A DNA stretch of 8,088 bases from the NCBI GenBank assembly GCA_009926525.1, contig RFOR01000027.1, positions 1 to 8,088 on the forward strand, given 5' to 3'. The translations under genes were made by a program, and so were the position numbers. The notes under the pieces were generated by a model. It ran no database searches, was not told where the DNA came from, and was given only the letters and a program-made list of their open reading frames with translations. Origin of the DNA: Methylophilaceae bacterium (GTDB lineage: Bacteria; Pseudomonadota; Gammaproteobacteria; Burkholderiales; Methylophilaceae). Position 1 is the stretch's first letter. The number at the start of each line of letters is the position of its first letter. Below, piece by piece: positions 1 to 7,096 of this stretch.

Positions 1-914
1 TGGCTGCAATTGGCTCGCCATTTGGTCTTGAAAACACCATGACCGCAGGAATTGTGAGTGCTAAAGGTCGCGCTTTGCCACAAGAAAATTTCGTGCCATT
101 TATCCAAACTGACGTGGCAATCAACCCAGGTAATTCAGGGGGTCCGTTGTTTAATTTAAAAGGCGAGGTGGTGGGGATTAACTCACAAATCTACAGTCGC
201 AGTGGTGGTTCTATGGGCCTGTCTTTTGCCATTCCGATTGATGTCGCGATGGATGTTTCTAGTCAGATTAAAGCTGGCGGTAAGATTTCTCGCGGCTGGT
301 TGGGTGTTTCTATTCAAGAAATCACTAAGGACTTGGCGGATTCATTCGGTATGAAAAATACCAATGGGGCTTTAGTGGCTGGGGTTGAAAAAAATGGGCC
401 TGCAGACAAAGGTGGTTTGGATACTGGTGATGTAATTCTCAAGTTTGATAGCAAGGCGATCAATTCATCCTCTGATTTGCCACGCGCTGTTGGTGGGGTG
501 AAGCCGGGTAAAACGGTGAATGTAGAAGTGCTTCGCAAGGGCTCTTCAAAAACCTTATCAGTGACTGTTGGTGAAGCGCCTAACGATAAAGAGGATGTGA
601 GCACACCAAGCAAGGGTGCAGCGAAGTCCGAAGTTAACCGCATTGGCTTGGTCTTGAATGACTTGACGCCGCAACAAAAGAAAAAGCTTAACGGCAAAAA
701 TGGCTTGTTGGTAATTGAGGCACAAGGGGCTGCAGCAACTGCTGGCGTTCGTCGTGGTGATGTTGTACTCGGTATTAATAATGCCGAGGTTGCAAACGTA
801 GATCAGTTCAATAAGACCTTAACAGCCATCCCGAATGGTAAAACTGTCGCAGTGTTGGTTTTGCGAGGTGAGAGTACTTTGTATGTGCCAATTAAACTAA
901 CAGATGCTAAGTAA
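1..914 (+). CDS. DegP/HtrA-family periplasmic serine protease, 3' part (5' end outside window)
   Basis: This is a periplasmic serine endoprotease/chaperone of the HtrA family (DegP, DegQ or MucD type), which degrades misfolded envelope proteins. The reading frame is open from the left edge: the first full codon is at base 3 and reads [12 protein letters not shown] before the internal Met at 39, so that Met is not the start. The GNSGGP motif puts the catalytic Ser codon at 135-137. The His and Asp of the triad, and the signal peptide, must lie upstream of the window. The first PDZ domain covers about 285-575 ([21 protein letters not shown]). A short polar, charged linker follows at 576-635. 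The second PDZ domain is at about 636-905 ([18 protein letters not shown]). Two PDZ domains fit DegP/DegQ/MucD rather than single-PDZ DegS. The protein ends normally at TAA (912-914). In betaproteobacteria this gene often follows rpoE/rse genes; that cannot be checked here. The exact paralogue name is uncertain. Confidence 0.95.
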   Translation, partial: AAIGSPFGLENTMTAGIVSAKGRALPQENFVPFIQTDVAINPGNSGGPLFNLKGEVVGINSQIYSRSGGSMGLSFAIPIDVAMDVSSQIKAGGKISRGWLGVSIQEITKDLADSFGMKNTNGALVAGVEKNGPADKGGLDTGDVILKFDSKAINSSSDLPRAVGGVKPGKTVNVEVLRKGSSKTLSVTVGEAPNDKEDVSTPSKGAAKSEVNRIGLVLNDLTPQQKKKLNGKNGLLVIEAQGAAATAGVRRGDVVLGINNAEVANVDQFNKTLTAIPNGKTVAVLVLRGESTLYVPIKLTDAK

Positions 915-981
915 GTTGGCACAGCATCTCATGGTGTTAAGGCCTTAATTGCTGTAAAATCAAACCTTAGTAGTAGGTTGC

Positions 982-1008
982 AGGGGCGCTTAGGCGCCCT
1001 TGTTGTTG
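982..1008 (+). terminator. possible rho-independent terminator after the DegP-type gene
   Basis: The arms at 982-989 and 994-1001 form an 8-bp stem (core GGGCGC/GCGCCC, one G-T pair, closing A-T) with a TTAG tetraloop. A T-rich but G-interrupted tail (TTGTTGTT) follows. It lies 67 bases after the protease stop and 29 before the lepA start, where a terminator would separate the two units. The broken T tract makes it a moderate candidate; leaky termination or an mRNA 3'-end stabiliser are alternatives. Confidence 0.45.
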
Positions 1009-1015
1009 GTATAAC
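1007..1015 (+). promoter_or_regulatory. possible extended -10 promoter element for the lepA operon
   Basis: TGGTATAAC fits an extended -10 box (TGn followed by TATAAC, close to TATAAT). No good -35 hexamer stands at 16-18 bases upstream, as can be the case for extended -10 promoters. Transcription would begin around 1021-1023, leaving a leader of only about 8-10 bases before lepA. This is sequence-pattern evidence only. Confidence 0.25.
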
Positions 1016-1030
1016 TTTTGCACTGAATTT

Positions 1031-2824
1031 ATGAATAATATCCGTAACTTTTCCATTATCGCCCATATCGACCACGGTAAATCGACCTTGGCCGACCGTA
1101 TTATTCAATTGTGCGGAGGTTTGTCTGACCGCGAGATGGAAGCGCAAGTGCTCGATTCTATGGATTTGGAGCGTGAGCGTGGCATTACCATTAAGGCGCA
1201 AACAGCGGCTTTGCAATACAAAGCGCTAGATGGTCAGGTTTATCAACTCAATCTGATTGACACCCCAGGTCACGTCGATTTTTCATATGAAGTAAGTCGT
1301 TCGTTGTCGGCTTGTGAAGGCGCATTGCTGGTAGTGGATGCTAGTCAAGGGGTTGAAGCGCAAAGTGTCGCTAACTGTTACACCGCTTTAGATTTGGGCG
1401 TAGAAGTGACATCGGTACTGAATAAGATTGATTTGCCATCTGCTGACCCTGATCGCGTGATTCAAGAAATTGAAGATGTGATTGGTGTGGAGGCGCAAAA
1501 TGCAGTGCGCTGTTCAGCCAAGACTGGCGAAGGTGTGCGCGATGTGCTTGAAGCAGTTGTAGCAAGAGTTCCTCCACCTGTTGGTGATCCTACTGGACCC
1601 TTAAAGGCATTAATTATCGACTCATGGTTTGATAACTATGTAGGCGTAGTGATGTTGGTACGTGTGGTTGATGGCACACTCAAACCCAAAGACAAAATTC
1701 GCTTAATGGCGACTGGTGCGGTGCATTTGTGTGAAGAAGTTGGTGTGTTTACGCCTAAATCTTTCCAAAAAGCATCACTTTCAGCGGGAGAGGTAGGCTT
1801 TATTATTGCAGGGATTAAAGAGCTTACAAGCGCTAAGGTGGGTGATTCGGTAACGCTTGCTGATAGGCCTGCGACTGAAGCCTTGCCAGGCTTTAAGGAA
1901 GTAAAGCCACAGGTTTTTGCAGGGTTGTATCCTGTTGAATCTAACCAATTTGAAGCATTACGAAGTGCGCTAGAAAAATTACGCTTAAACGATGCCTCAT
2001 TGCAATTTGAACCGGAAAACTCAACAGCCTTAGGCTTCGGATTCCGTTGCGGCTTTTTGGGTTTGTTGCACATGGAAATTGTGCAAGAGCGTTTAGAGCG
2101 CGAGTATGACATGGACTTAATCACGACTGCGCCAACAGTGATTTATGAGTTGTTGCTTAAGACTGGCGAAGTCGTTCAAATTGAAAATCCATCTCGCTTG
2201 CCAGAGCCTTCTCGCGTTGAAGAAATTCGTGAGCCTATGATTAATATCAATTTGCTCATGCCACAAGATTATGTGGGGCCTGTGATGACGCTTTGTACTG
2301 GTAAACGAGGTGTGCAAAAGAATATGCAATACATGGGCAGGCAAGTGATGCTGAGCTATGAGATGCCGCTCAATGAAGTGGTACTCGATTTCTTTGATAA
2401 GCTTAAATCAGTATCACGTGGTTACGCGAGTATGGATTATGAGTTCCTGGAGTTTCGTGCGGCGGATTTGGTCAAGTTAGATATTATGGTTAATGGTGAC
2501 CGTGTTGATGCGCTGTCATTGATTGTGCACAGATTAAACGCTGTTTATCGTGGTCGCGAAGTCGCCGCTAAAATGCGTGAATTGATTCCTCGTCAAATGT
2601 TTGATGTGGCGATTCAAGCTTCGATTGGCGCCAATATTATTGCCCGTGAAACCGTGAAGGCGATGCGTAAAAACGTATTGGCAAAATGTTATGGTGGCGA
2701 TATTAGTCGTAAGAAGAAATTGTTAGAGAAGCAAAAAGAGGGTAAAAAACGTATGAAGCAAGTAGGTAACGTTGAAATTCCTCAGGAAGCGTTCTTAGCC
2801 ATTTTACGTGTTGAAGATAAATAG
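1031..2824 (+). CDS. lepA: elongation factor 4 (LepA), ribosome-associated translational GTPase
   Basis: LepA/EF4 is a cytoplasmic translational GTPase that binds the ribosome and is implicated in back-translocation, in translation under stress and in initiation or ribosome assembly. The 597-residue length is normal for the family. GTPase motifs are clear: G1 AHIDHGKST (residues 11-19), G2 Thr in GIT (51-53), G3 DTPGH (77-81, with the catalytic His81), G4 NKID (131-134) and G5 SAK (162-164). Beta-barrel domain II, EF-G-like domains and the LepA-specific C-terminal domain follow, ending in the lysine-rich [20 protein letters not shown] segment typical of LepA. The start [17 protein letters not shown] matches where LepA proteins normally begin. 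No Shine-Dalgarno sequence is visible in front of it, which is unusual beside lepB. It heads the packed gene run and is followed 27 bases later by lepB, the classic lepA-lepB pair. Confidence 0.98.
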   Translation: MNNIRNFSIIAHIDHGKSTLADRIIQLCGGLSDREMEAQVLDSMDLERERGITIKAQTAALQYKALDGQVYQLNLIDTPGHVDFSYEVSRSLSACEGALLVVDASQGVEAQSVANCYTALDLGVEVTSVLNKIDLPSADPDRVIQEIEDVIGVEAQNAVRCSAKTGEGVRDVLEAVVARVPPPVGDPTGPLKALIIDSWFDNYVGVVMLVRVVDGTLKPKDKIRLMATGAVHLCEEVGVFTPKSFQKASLSAGEVGFIIAGIKELTSAKVGDSVTLADRPATEALPGFKEVKPQVFAGLYPVESNQFEALRSALEKLRLNDASLQFEPENSTALGFGFRCGFLGLLHMEIVQERLEREYDMDLITTAPTVIYELLLKTGEVVQIENPSRLPEPSRVEEIREPMININLLMPQDYVGPVMTLCTGKRGVQKNMQYMGRQVMLSYEMPLNEVVLDFFDKLKSVSRGYASMDYEFLEFRAADLVKLDIMVNGDRVDALSLIVHRLNAVYRGREVAAKMRELIPRQMFDVAIQASIGANIIARETVKAMRKNVLAKCYGGDISRKKKLLEKQKEGKKRMKQVGNVEIPQEAFLAILRVEDK

Positions 2825-2837
2825 AAGATTTCAATTT

Positions 2838-2843
2838 AAAGGG
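2838..2843 (+). promoter_or_regulatory. ribosome binding site of lepB
   Basis: AAAGGG lies 8 bases before the ATG at 2852 and 11 before the second ATG at 2855. The spacing favours the first ATG of the ATGATG pair as the lepB start. Confidence 0.6.
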
Positions 2844-2851
2844 TCATTCGC

Positions 2852-3598
2852 ATGATGTTCGCATTGTTTATGGTGGTGGTTTTGCTGGTGACAGGGTTTA
2901 TCTGGTTGCTAGATAGTCTATTCTTGCGTAAAAATCGGGAGATTAATTCACCAGACCCAATGCTAGTGGAGTACTCAAAGAGTTTCTTCCCAGTCATTTT
3001 GGCTGTATTCCTCATTCGCTCATTTATTGCCGAGCCTTTCAAAATCCCTTCAGGCTCTATGATGCCTACGCTATTGGCCGGTGATTTTATTTTGGTTAAC
3101 AAATTCACCTACGGTTTGCGTGTGCCGATTTTGAATAGTACATTTATTGAAACTAGCCATCCAAAGCGAGGTGATGTGTTTGTGTTTCATTATCCGCCAG
3201 ATCCATCGATTGATTATATTAAGCGTGTAGTGGGTTTGCCTGGCGATAAAATTTTGTACCAAGATAAACAGCTTTATATCAATGGCCAAAAGCTAGATAT
3301 GACCTATATTGAAGATTACTCATATGAGAGCGCTGGCCTAAACCAAGTGCATGCAAAGCGTTTTGAAGAGCAATTGGGGGATGTGAAGCATGACTTGTTG
3401 ATTGAAGAAAATAGCATGAGTCGTGAAGGCGCTTTTGAAGTGCCACAAGGTCATTATTTTGCGATGGGTGATAATCGTGACAATAGCCGTGATAGCCGTT
3501 ATTGGGGTTTTGTGCCAGAGCAAAATTTAGTAGGCAAAGCCTTCTTTATTTGGTGGAACTTTGACCAATTTAAGCGTATTGGCACGAGCATTCAATAA
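2852..3598 (+). CDS. lepB: signal peptidase I
   Basis: LepB is the inner-membrane type I signal peptidase that removes Sec and Tat signal peptides from exported proteins. At 248 residues it is somewhat short compared with E. coli but usual for betaproteobacteria. Two membrane segments are visible, at about residues 3-20 and 46-60. The basic loop between them (LRKNRE) should be cytoplasmic, leaving the catalytic domain in the periplasm. The nucleophile is Ser69 in IPSGSMMPTL and the general base is Lys124 in DYIKRVVGLPGD. The conserved GDNRDNSRDSRYWG box is at 206-219. The Ser/Lys dyad is intact, so the enzyme should be active. A good ribosome binding site supports the first ATG of an ATGATG pair. 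The stop overlaps the next start (TAATG), indicating translational coupling to the DUF4845 gene. Confidence 0.98.
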   Translation: MMFALFMVVVLLVTGFIWLLDSLFLRKNREINSPDPMLVEYSKSFFPVILAVFLIRSFIAEPFKIPSGSMMPTLLAGDFILVNKFTYGLRVPILNSTFIETSHPKRGDVFVFHYPPDPSIDYIKRVVGLPGDKILYQDKQLYINGQKLDMTYIEDYSYESAGLNQVHAKRFEEQLGDVKHDLLIEENSMSREGAFEVPQGHYFAMGDNRDNSRDSRYWGFVPEQNLVGKAFFIWWNFDQFKRIGTSIQ

Positions 3599-3975
3599 TG
3601 CAGTCTCTAGACATCAAACCTCTATCTTATCAGCGTGGCATGTTCATGGTTGGCCAAGTTTTGACAGGTGCTATTCTATTCTTGCTGATTATTCTCGCAG
3701 TTAAAATGGCGCCAGCTTATATCGAATATGACTCGGTTAAAAAGCTGATTTATAAAGTCGGACATGAGCCTAATTTTGCAAAAATGACAAATGAAGAGAT
3801 TGCTAAAGCTTTTGATGAGGGTGCCAAGACCTCTTACATCAGCTCAGTTAAAAGTCGTGATTTAATGATTTATGAAACAGATCAAAAAATAGTGGTGGCA
3901 GAGTATCAAGTTATTAAACCTCTCGTCGCCAATATTAGTCTGATGATGAAATTTAAGGCGACTACTGAGCATTAA
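3598..3975 (+). CDS. DUF4845 family single-pass membrane protein, function unknown
   Basis: This small 125-residue protein matches the DUF4845 family in sequence style and position (between lepB and rnc in many beta- and some gammaproteobacteria). Its function is unknown. A short polar N-terminus with YQRGM precedes one hydrophobic segment (about residues 17-37), then the family-typical APAYIEYDSVKKLI. The rest is a charged soluble domain of about 85 residues, probably periplasmic by the positive-inside pattern (Lys and Arg before the membrane segment). There are no cysteines and no recognisable catalytic motif. The start shares a base with the lepB stop (TAATG), and no strong ribosome binding site is visible, so coupled translation from lepB is likely. 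Met15 (base 3640) would be an alternative start but would remove the QRG motif. Constant pairing with lepB suggests an envelope or export role; that is inference only. Confidence 0.85.
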   Translation: MQSLDIKPLSYQRGMFMVGQVLTGAILFLLIILAVKMAPAYIEYDSVKKLIYKVGHEPNFAKMTNEEIAKAFDEGAKTSYISSVKSRDLMIYETDQKIVVAEYQVIKPLVANISLMMKFKATTEH

Positions 3976-3986
3976 TCTGATGCTTA
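3966..3986 (+). other. hairpin enclosing the DUF4845 stop, just upstream of rnc
   Basis: The arms TGAGCATT (3966-3973) and GATGCTTA (3979-3986) can form an 8-bp stem with two G-T pairs and an AATCT loop. The TAA stop of the upstream gene lies at the top of the 5' arm and in the loop. The stem ends 4 bases before the rnc start, where no Shine-Dalgarno sequence is visible. It could affect rnc translation; it is weak and could be chance. Confidence 0.35.
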
Positions 3987-3990
3987 TTTC

Positions 3991-4671
3991 ATGATGAACA
4001 ATCAAACCACCTTCGGACTTCAGCGCTTAATTGGCTATAATTTTCACAATCAGGGCTTGTTAACGCAAGCGCTGACGCACCGTAGTCTCGGCAGTATCAA
4101 TAATGAGCGTTTAGAATTTCTAGGTGATGGGGTGCTTAATTTCATCATTGCTAGTCAGCTTTATCTTGCATTTCCTAAGTTGGATGAGGGAGATTTAAGT
4201 CGCTTACGTGCGCATTTAGTGAAAGAGCCAACGCTAAGTGAATTAGCATTGAGACTTAATATCGGCGAGGCCTTGCGCCTAGGTGAGGGCGAGTTAAAAA
4301 GTGGTGGATGGCGTCGCCCTTCAGTGTTGGCGGATGCCTTGGAAGCCATCATTGGTGCGGTGTTTCTTGATGCTGGTTTTGATGCGGCTGAGATGGTTGT
4401 GATTAAACTATTTACGCCTTTGATCGAACAAATAGATCCTAAATCCATCGGTAAAGATCCTAAATCTTTATTGCAAGAATATCTACAATCTAAAAAAATA
4501 GACGTGCCAAGTTATGAAGTATTGGCGATTGAAGGGGAGGCGCATTGCCAAACTTTTCGTGTTGAATGCAGAGTTGCAAAATTCAATATCACCACACAAG
4601 GTGAAGGCACCAGCCGTCGTAATGCTGAGCAAGAAGCAGCAAAGCTTGCCTATCAACAAATAACAGCCTAA
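3991..4671 (+). CDS. rnc: ribonuclease III
   Basis: RNase III cuts double-stranded RNA as a homodimer. It processes the pre-rRNA transcript and many mRNAs and antisense duplexes in the cytoplasm. The 226-residue length is that of E. coli RNase III. The catalytic domain (about 1-148) carries the signature [11 protein letters not shown] (39-49) with metal-binding Glu42 and Asp46, and [16 protein letters not shown] with Asp115 and Glu118. These align with the E. coli catalytic residues shifted by one. The double-stranded RNA-binding domain (about 153-224) starts at [11 protein letters not shown] and ends with [16 protein letters not shown]. All key residues are present. The start is an ATGATG pair without a clear ribosome binding site, 15 bases after the DUF4845 stop. 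Either ATG is possible; the first is used here. E. coli RNase III limits its own synthesis by cutting its leader RNA; a hairpin just upstream here is a weak candidate for something similar. Confidence 0.98.
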   Translation: MMNNQTTFGLQRLIGYNFHNQGLLTQALTHRSLGSINNERLEFLGDGVLNFIIASQLYLAFPKLDEGDLSRLRAHLVKEPTLSELALRLNIGEALRLGEGELKSGGWRRPSVLADALEAIIGAVFLDAGFDAAEMVVIKLFTPLIEQIDPKSIGKDPKSLLQEYLQSKKIDVPSYEVLAIEGEAHCQTFRVECRVAKFNITTQGEGTSRRNAEQEAAKLAYQQITA

Positions 4672-4695
4672 ACATTTGCTTAAAAGCGATAATGT
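4672..4695 (+). other. imperfect hairpin directly after the rnc stop codon
   Basis: ACATT (4672-4676) pairs with AATGT (4691-4695), and GCT/AGC (4678-4680 with 4685-4687) pairs inside, separated by a small asymmetric internal loop, around a TAAA tip. It begins at the base after the rnc stop and occupies the only sizeable gap between rnc and acpS. No T tract follows, so it is not a standard terminator. The folding strength is low. Confidence 0.25.
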
Positions 4696-4723
4696 GAAAT
4701 CGAAAATATAGTGAAAGCATAAA

Positions 4724-5614
4724 ATGACTCAAAGCCTCCCATTCCGTTGTGGCACCGTTGCCATTGTTGGTCGCCCAAACGTTGGCAAATCAACGCTGCT
4801 CAACCACATCATGGGAATGAAACTCAGCATTACCTCACGCAAAGCACAAACGACGCGTCATCGTTTGCTTGGCATTCATACCACTGAAGATACGCAATTC
4901 TTGTTTGTGGATACACCAGGTTTTCAGCAAAAGCATATCAACGCACTGAATAAAACGCTTAATAAAACGGTGACTCAAGTGCTCAATGAAGTTGATGTGG
5001 TGCTCTTCGTGATTGAGCCTATGCATCTTGGGGATGCGGATAAAATTGTCTTAAATTTATTACCAACAGATAAGCCAGTCTTGTTGGTGGTGAATAAGGC
5101 TGACTTGATGGGTGACAAAGGTAATTTATTGCCGCTTATTCAAGACTTTGATTTGTTATTTCCATTTGCGGCAATTGTCCCTGTGAGCGCTAAAAAGAGC
5201 TTGTATTTAGATGAGTTACTAAGCACTGTACGAAAGTATCTGCCAGAGCAAGCCGCTATTTATGGGGAAGATGAAATTACCGATAAGAATGAGCGCTTCT
5301 TAGCAGCAGAATTGCTGCGCGAAAAAGCTTTCCGCTTTTTGGGTGAGGAAGTGCCTTATGGCATTACCGTAGAGATTGAAAAGTTTGAAATGGAAGGTAA
5401 TTTACGCCGTATTCATGCCGCATTTATTGTGGATAAAGAAAGCCAAAAGCCTATGCTGATTGGTAAAGGTGGTGAGAAGCTCAAGAAGATTTCAACCGAA
5501 GCGCGTCAAGACATGGAAAAGCTGTTTGATGGTAAGGTTTGGCTGGAAACTTGGGTGAAAGTTAAAGGCGGTTGGGCGGATGATGAGCGCGCGCTCAAGA
5601 GCCTTGGTTACTAA
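4724..5614 (+). CDS. era: GTPase Era, small ribosomal subunit assembly factor
   Basis: Era is an essential GTPase that binds the 3' end of 16S rRNA and helps the 30S subunit mature, acting in the cytoplasm and at the inner membrane face. The protein has 296 residues, the family's usual size. GTPase motifs are G1 GRPNVGKS (16-23), G2 in QTTRH (42-46), G3 DTPG (63-66), G4 NKAD (124-127) and G5 SAK (155-157). The C-terminal KH RNA-binding domain shows the IGKGGEKLKKI loop (246-256, GKGG at 247-250) and ends in the typical VKVKGGWADDERALKSLGY. The start sits 52 bases after rnc; only a weak purine stretch (GTGAAAG, 4711-4717) could serve as ribosome binding site. rnc-era pairing is widely conserved and fits a shared role in 16S rRNA maturation. 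The end of the gene forms one arm of a hairpin that includes the recO ribosome binding site. Confidence 0.98.
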   Translation: MTQSLPFRCGTVAIVGRPNVGKSTLLNHIMGMKLSITSRKAQTTRHRLLGIHTTEDTQFLFVDTPGFQQKHINALNKTLNKTVTQVLNEVDVVLFVIEPMHLGDADKIVLNLLPTDKPVLLVVNKADLMGDKGNLLPLIQDFDLLFPFAAIVPVSAKKSLYLDELLSTVRKYLPEQAAIYGEDEITDKNERFLAAELLREKAFRFLGEEVPYGITVEIEKFEMEGNLRRIHAAFIVDKESQKPMLIGKGGEKLKKISTEARQDMEKLFDGKVWLETWVKVKGGWADDERALKSLGY

Positions 5615-5628
5615 GGTTTAAGGCTTTT
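5597..5628 (+). promoter_or_regulatory. hairpin spanning the era stop and covering the recO ribosome binding site
   Basis: AAGAGCCTT (5597-5605, last codons of era) can pair with AAGGCTTTT (5620-5628) in a 9-bp stem with one G-T pair and a 14-base loop holding the era TAA stop (5612-5614). The 3' arm contains AAGG (5620-5623), the best ribosome binding site for recO, 7 bases before its ATG. The loop carries a second AAGG (5613-5616) that could pair with CCTT instead. Pairing is seen; a regulatory role (coupling of recO to era translation) is inferred. Confidence 0.4.
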
Positions 5629-5630
5629 AA

Positions 5631-6362
5631 ATGGCTGTTAGCAGTATATCTCGTCAGGACAATCAGCCAGTGTATGTTCTGCACACTTACCCATTTAAAG
5701 AGACCAGCTTGGTGGTTGAATTGTTTACCCGTGATTTTGGGCGGGTATCGGCGGTAGCAAAGGGCGCTAGAAGACCACGCTCCGCGATGCGGGGCATGTT
5801 GCAGTCATTTCAGCCTTTGCTTGGAGCATGGTCGGGAAAGTTAGAACTGAAAACGCTACATTCTCTAGAGTGGTATGCAGGCCTGTTAATGCTTCAAGGC
5901 GAGGCCTTGATGTGTGGCTTTTACTTAAATGAGCTATTACTGCGTTTGTTGCCACGTGAAGATGCTCATGAAGATTTGTTTGATGAATACACGCAAACAC
6001 TGAAATTACTTGCGCTAGCGCCGGATGATTCAGCGAGTATTCTGCGGCGCTTTGAATTACGTTTATTGCAAGCTTTGGGGTATGCCGTGCCTTTAACGCA
6101 CAATATTCGTGATGAGGCGGTGACTGCTGAAGCGCAGTACTATTACGTGCCAGAAGTCGGTCCTGTATCGCTCAGGCATGACTATCAAGAAAATGGCGTA
6201 CAATTATCTGGTAAGACCTTAATCGACATGGCGCAAGATGATTTCGCGGATGTGCAAACACAGCAACAAAGTAAGCAATTAATGCGTCTTTTGTTAGCGC
6301 ATTATTTGGGTGATAAGCCGCTGCATACTAGACAACTTTTAATTGATTTACAGGATTTATGA
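5631..6362 (+). CDS. recO: DNA repair protein RecO
   Basis: RecO works with RecR and RecF in recombinational repair. It binds SSB and single-stranded DNA, helps load RecA, and anneals complementary strands. The 243-residue length is normal. The N-terminal OB-fold covers about residues 10-85, with [29 protein letters not shown] beta strands and the basic [12 protein letters not shown] loop at about 44-55, a likely DNA contact. A helical domain follows ([23 protein letters not shown], about 98-120, then [15 protein letters not shown]). The four zinc-binding cysteines seen in many Gram-positive RecO proteins are absent, as is usual for proteobacterial members. It begins 16 bases after era, with AAGG 7 bases before the ATG, and its TGA stop overlaps the pdxJ ATG, so translation is probably coupled at both ends. 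Confidence 0.95.
   Translation: MAVSSISRQDNQPVYVLHTYPFKETSLVVELFTRDFGRVSAVAKGARRPRSAMRGMLQSFQPLLGAWSGKLELKTLHSLEWYAGLLMLQGEALMCGFYLNELLLRLLPREDAHEDLFDEYTQTLKLLALAPDDSASILRRFELRLLQALGYAVPLTHNIRDEAVTAEAQYYYVPEVGPVSLRHDYQENGVQLSGKTLIDMAQDDFADVQTQQQSKQLMRLLLAHYLGDKPLHTRQLLIDLQDL
6352..6355 (+). promoter_or_regulatory. ribosome binding site of pdxJ inside the end of recO
   Basis: AGGA lies 3 bases before the ATG at 6359 and 6 bases before the ATG at 6362. The second spacing is the more usual and favours 6362 as the main pdxJ start. It falls within the last codons of recO. Confidence 0.5.
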
Positions 6363-7093
6363 TGGTATCAAATATCAAACTGGGCGTGAATATCGATCAC
6401 GTAGCCACTTTGCGACAAGCACGTGGCACTATGTATCCGAGCGTGGTGCAAGCTGCTTTACGTGCCGAAGAAGCTGGGGCTGATAGCATCACTATTCACT
6501 TGCGTGAAGATAGACGCCATATTCAAGATGCCGACGTTTATGCGCTTCGCCCATTGCTTCAAACCAAAATGAATTTTGAGATGGCGGTGACTGATGAAAT
6601 GGTTGGTATCGCTTTAGAAGTAAAACCGCAAGATGTTTGCCTAGTGCCAGAGCGTCGTGAAGAGCGCACCACAGAGGGTGGTCTTGAAGTAGCGGGTAAT
6701 TTAGCGCGAGTTAAAGCGGTTTGCAAAACACTGGCCGATGCGGGCATTCGGGTTTCATTATTTATTGCCCCAGATATAGCGCAAATTAATGCGGCTAAAG
6801 CGGCAGGTGCTCCTGTGATTGAGATCCACACAGGTAAGTTTGCGGATAGCGAAGGGGCTGAGCAAGCCAAAGAATTGGCACGAATTAAAGAAGCGACAGC
6901 TCATGCTTTATCTATAGGGTTGGTCGTTAATGCTGGGCATGGTTTGAATATCCACAACGTGCATCAAATTGCGGCGATTCCTGGCATTGAAGAACTTAAC
7001 ATTGGTCACGCCATTGTCGCGCATGCCGTGTTTGTTGGTTGGGAATACGCAGTGCGTGAAATGAAAGCCCTAATGGTTGAGGCGTCTCGCTAG
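6362..7093 (+). CDS. pdxJ: pyridoxine 5'-phosphate synthase
   Basis: PdxJ joins 1-deoxy-D-xylulose 5-phosphate with 3-amino-2-oxopropyl phosphate (3-amino-1-hydroxyacetone phosphate) to make pyridoxine 5'-phosphate, the last ring-forming step of the DXP-dependent vitamin B6 pathway. It is a cytoplasmic TIM-barrel enzyme that forms an octamer. The family N-terminal motif [17 protein letters not shown] is present near residues 7-23, followed by [12 protein letters not shown] with active-site His and Arg residues, NFEMA with the conserved Glu, [11 protein letters not shown] with a further Glu, and VNAGHGLN with the conserved His. All expected active-site positions are filled. Two adjacent ATG codons (6359 and 6362) can start the gene, giving 244 or 243 residues. 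The second has better ribosome binding site spacing, and it forms TGATG with the recO stop. The first would give the common ATGA overlap. The next gene, acpS, begins 3 bases after the stop, the same order as in E. coli. Confidence 0.97.
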   Translation: MVSNIKLGVNIDHVATLRQARGTMYPSVVQAALRAEEAGADSITIHLREDRRHIQDADVYALRPLLQTKMNFEMAVTDEMVGIALEVKPQDVCLVPERREERTTEGGLEVAGNLARVKAVCKTLADAGIRVSLFIAPDIAQINAAKAAGAPVIEIHTGKFADSEGAEQAKELARIKEATAHALSIGLVVNAGHGLNIHNVHQIAAIPGIEELNIGHAIVAHAVFVGWEYAVREMKALMVEASR

Positions 7094-7096
7094 ACG
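7083..7096 (+). other. short perfect hairpin at the pdxJ-acpS junction
   Basis: CGTCT (7083-7087) and AGACG (7092-7096) form a perfect 5-bp stem with a CGCT loop. It overlaps the pdxJ TAG stop (7091-7093) and ends at the base before the acpS ATG. There is no visible ribosome binding site for acpS, so ribosomes finishing pdxJ would have to open this stem. It is short and may be chance. Confidence 0.3.

Noticed and set aside
39..41. ATG at 39 as the start of the protease gene
   Set aside because: The frame is open upstream to the window edge and encodes conserved HtrA residues ([11 protein letters not shown]), so this is an internal Met.
314..697. Minus-strand open frame (127 codons) antisense to the PDZ domains
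   Set aside because: It mirrors the codon pattern of the real gene and has no recognisable domain.
929..1216. Minus-strand open frame crossing the gap between the protease gene and lepA
   Set aside because: Most of it is antisense to the conserved lepA 5' end, and its product resembles no known family. The gap part is better explained by the hairpin.
1636..2124. Long minus-strand open frame (162 codons) inside lepA
   Set aside because: It is fully antisense to a conserved GTPase gene, has low-complexity Ser/Lys/Pro-rich content and matches no family I recognise.
3634..3700. DUF4845 N-terminus (QRGM plus hydrophobic stretch) as a type IV pilin-like prepilin signal
   Set aside because: The Glu expected at position 5 after the Gly is a Gly here, and no pilus genes are nearby. 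An ordinary membrane anchor is simpler.
4676..4712. Standard promoter before era from TTGCTT (4676-4681) and TATAGT (4707-4712)
   Set aside because: The spacing is 25 bases, far from the usual 16-18, so I did not list it as a feature.
5631..6362. Loss of the RecO zinc finger as a sign of a degenerate gene
   Set aside because: Proteobacterial RecO proteins normally lack those cysteines, and the gene is full length.
6559..6870. Minus-strand open frame (103 codons) inside pdxJ
   Set aside because: Ala/Ser-rich shadow of the alanine- and glutamate-rich pdxJ coding strand; no independent support.
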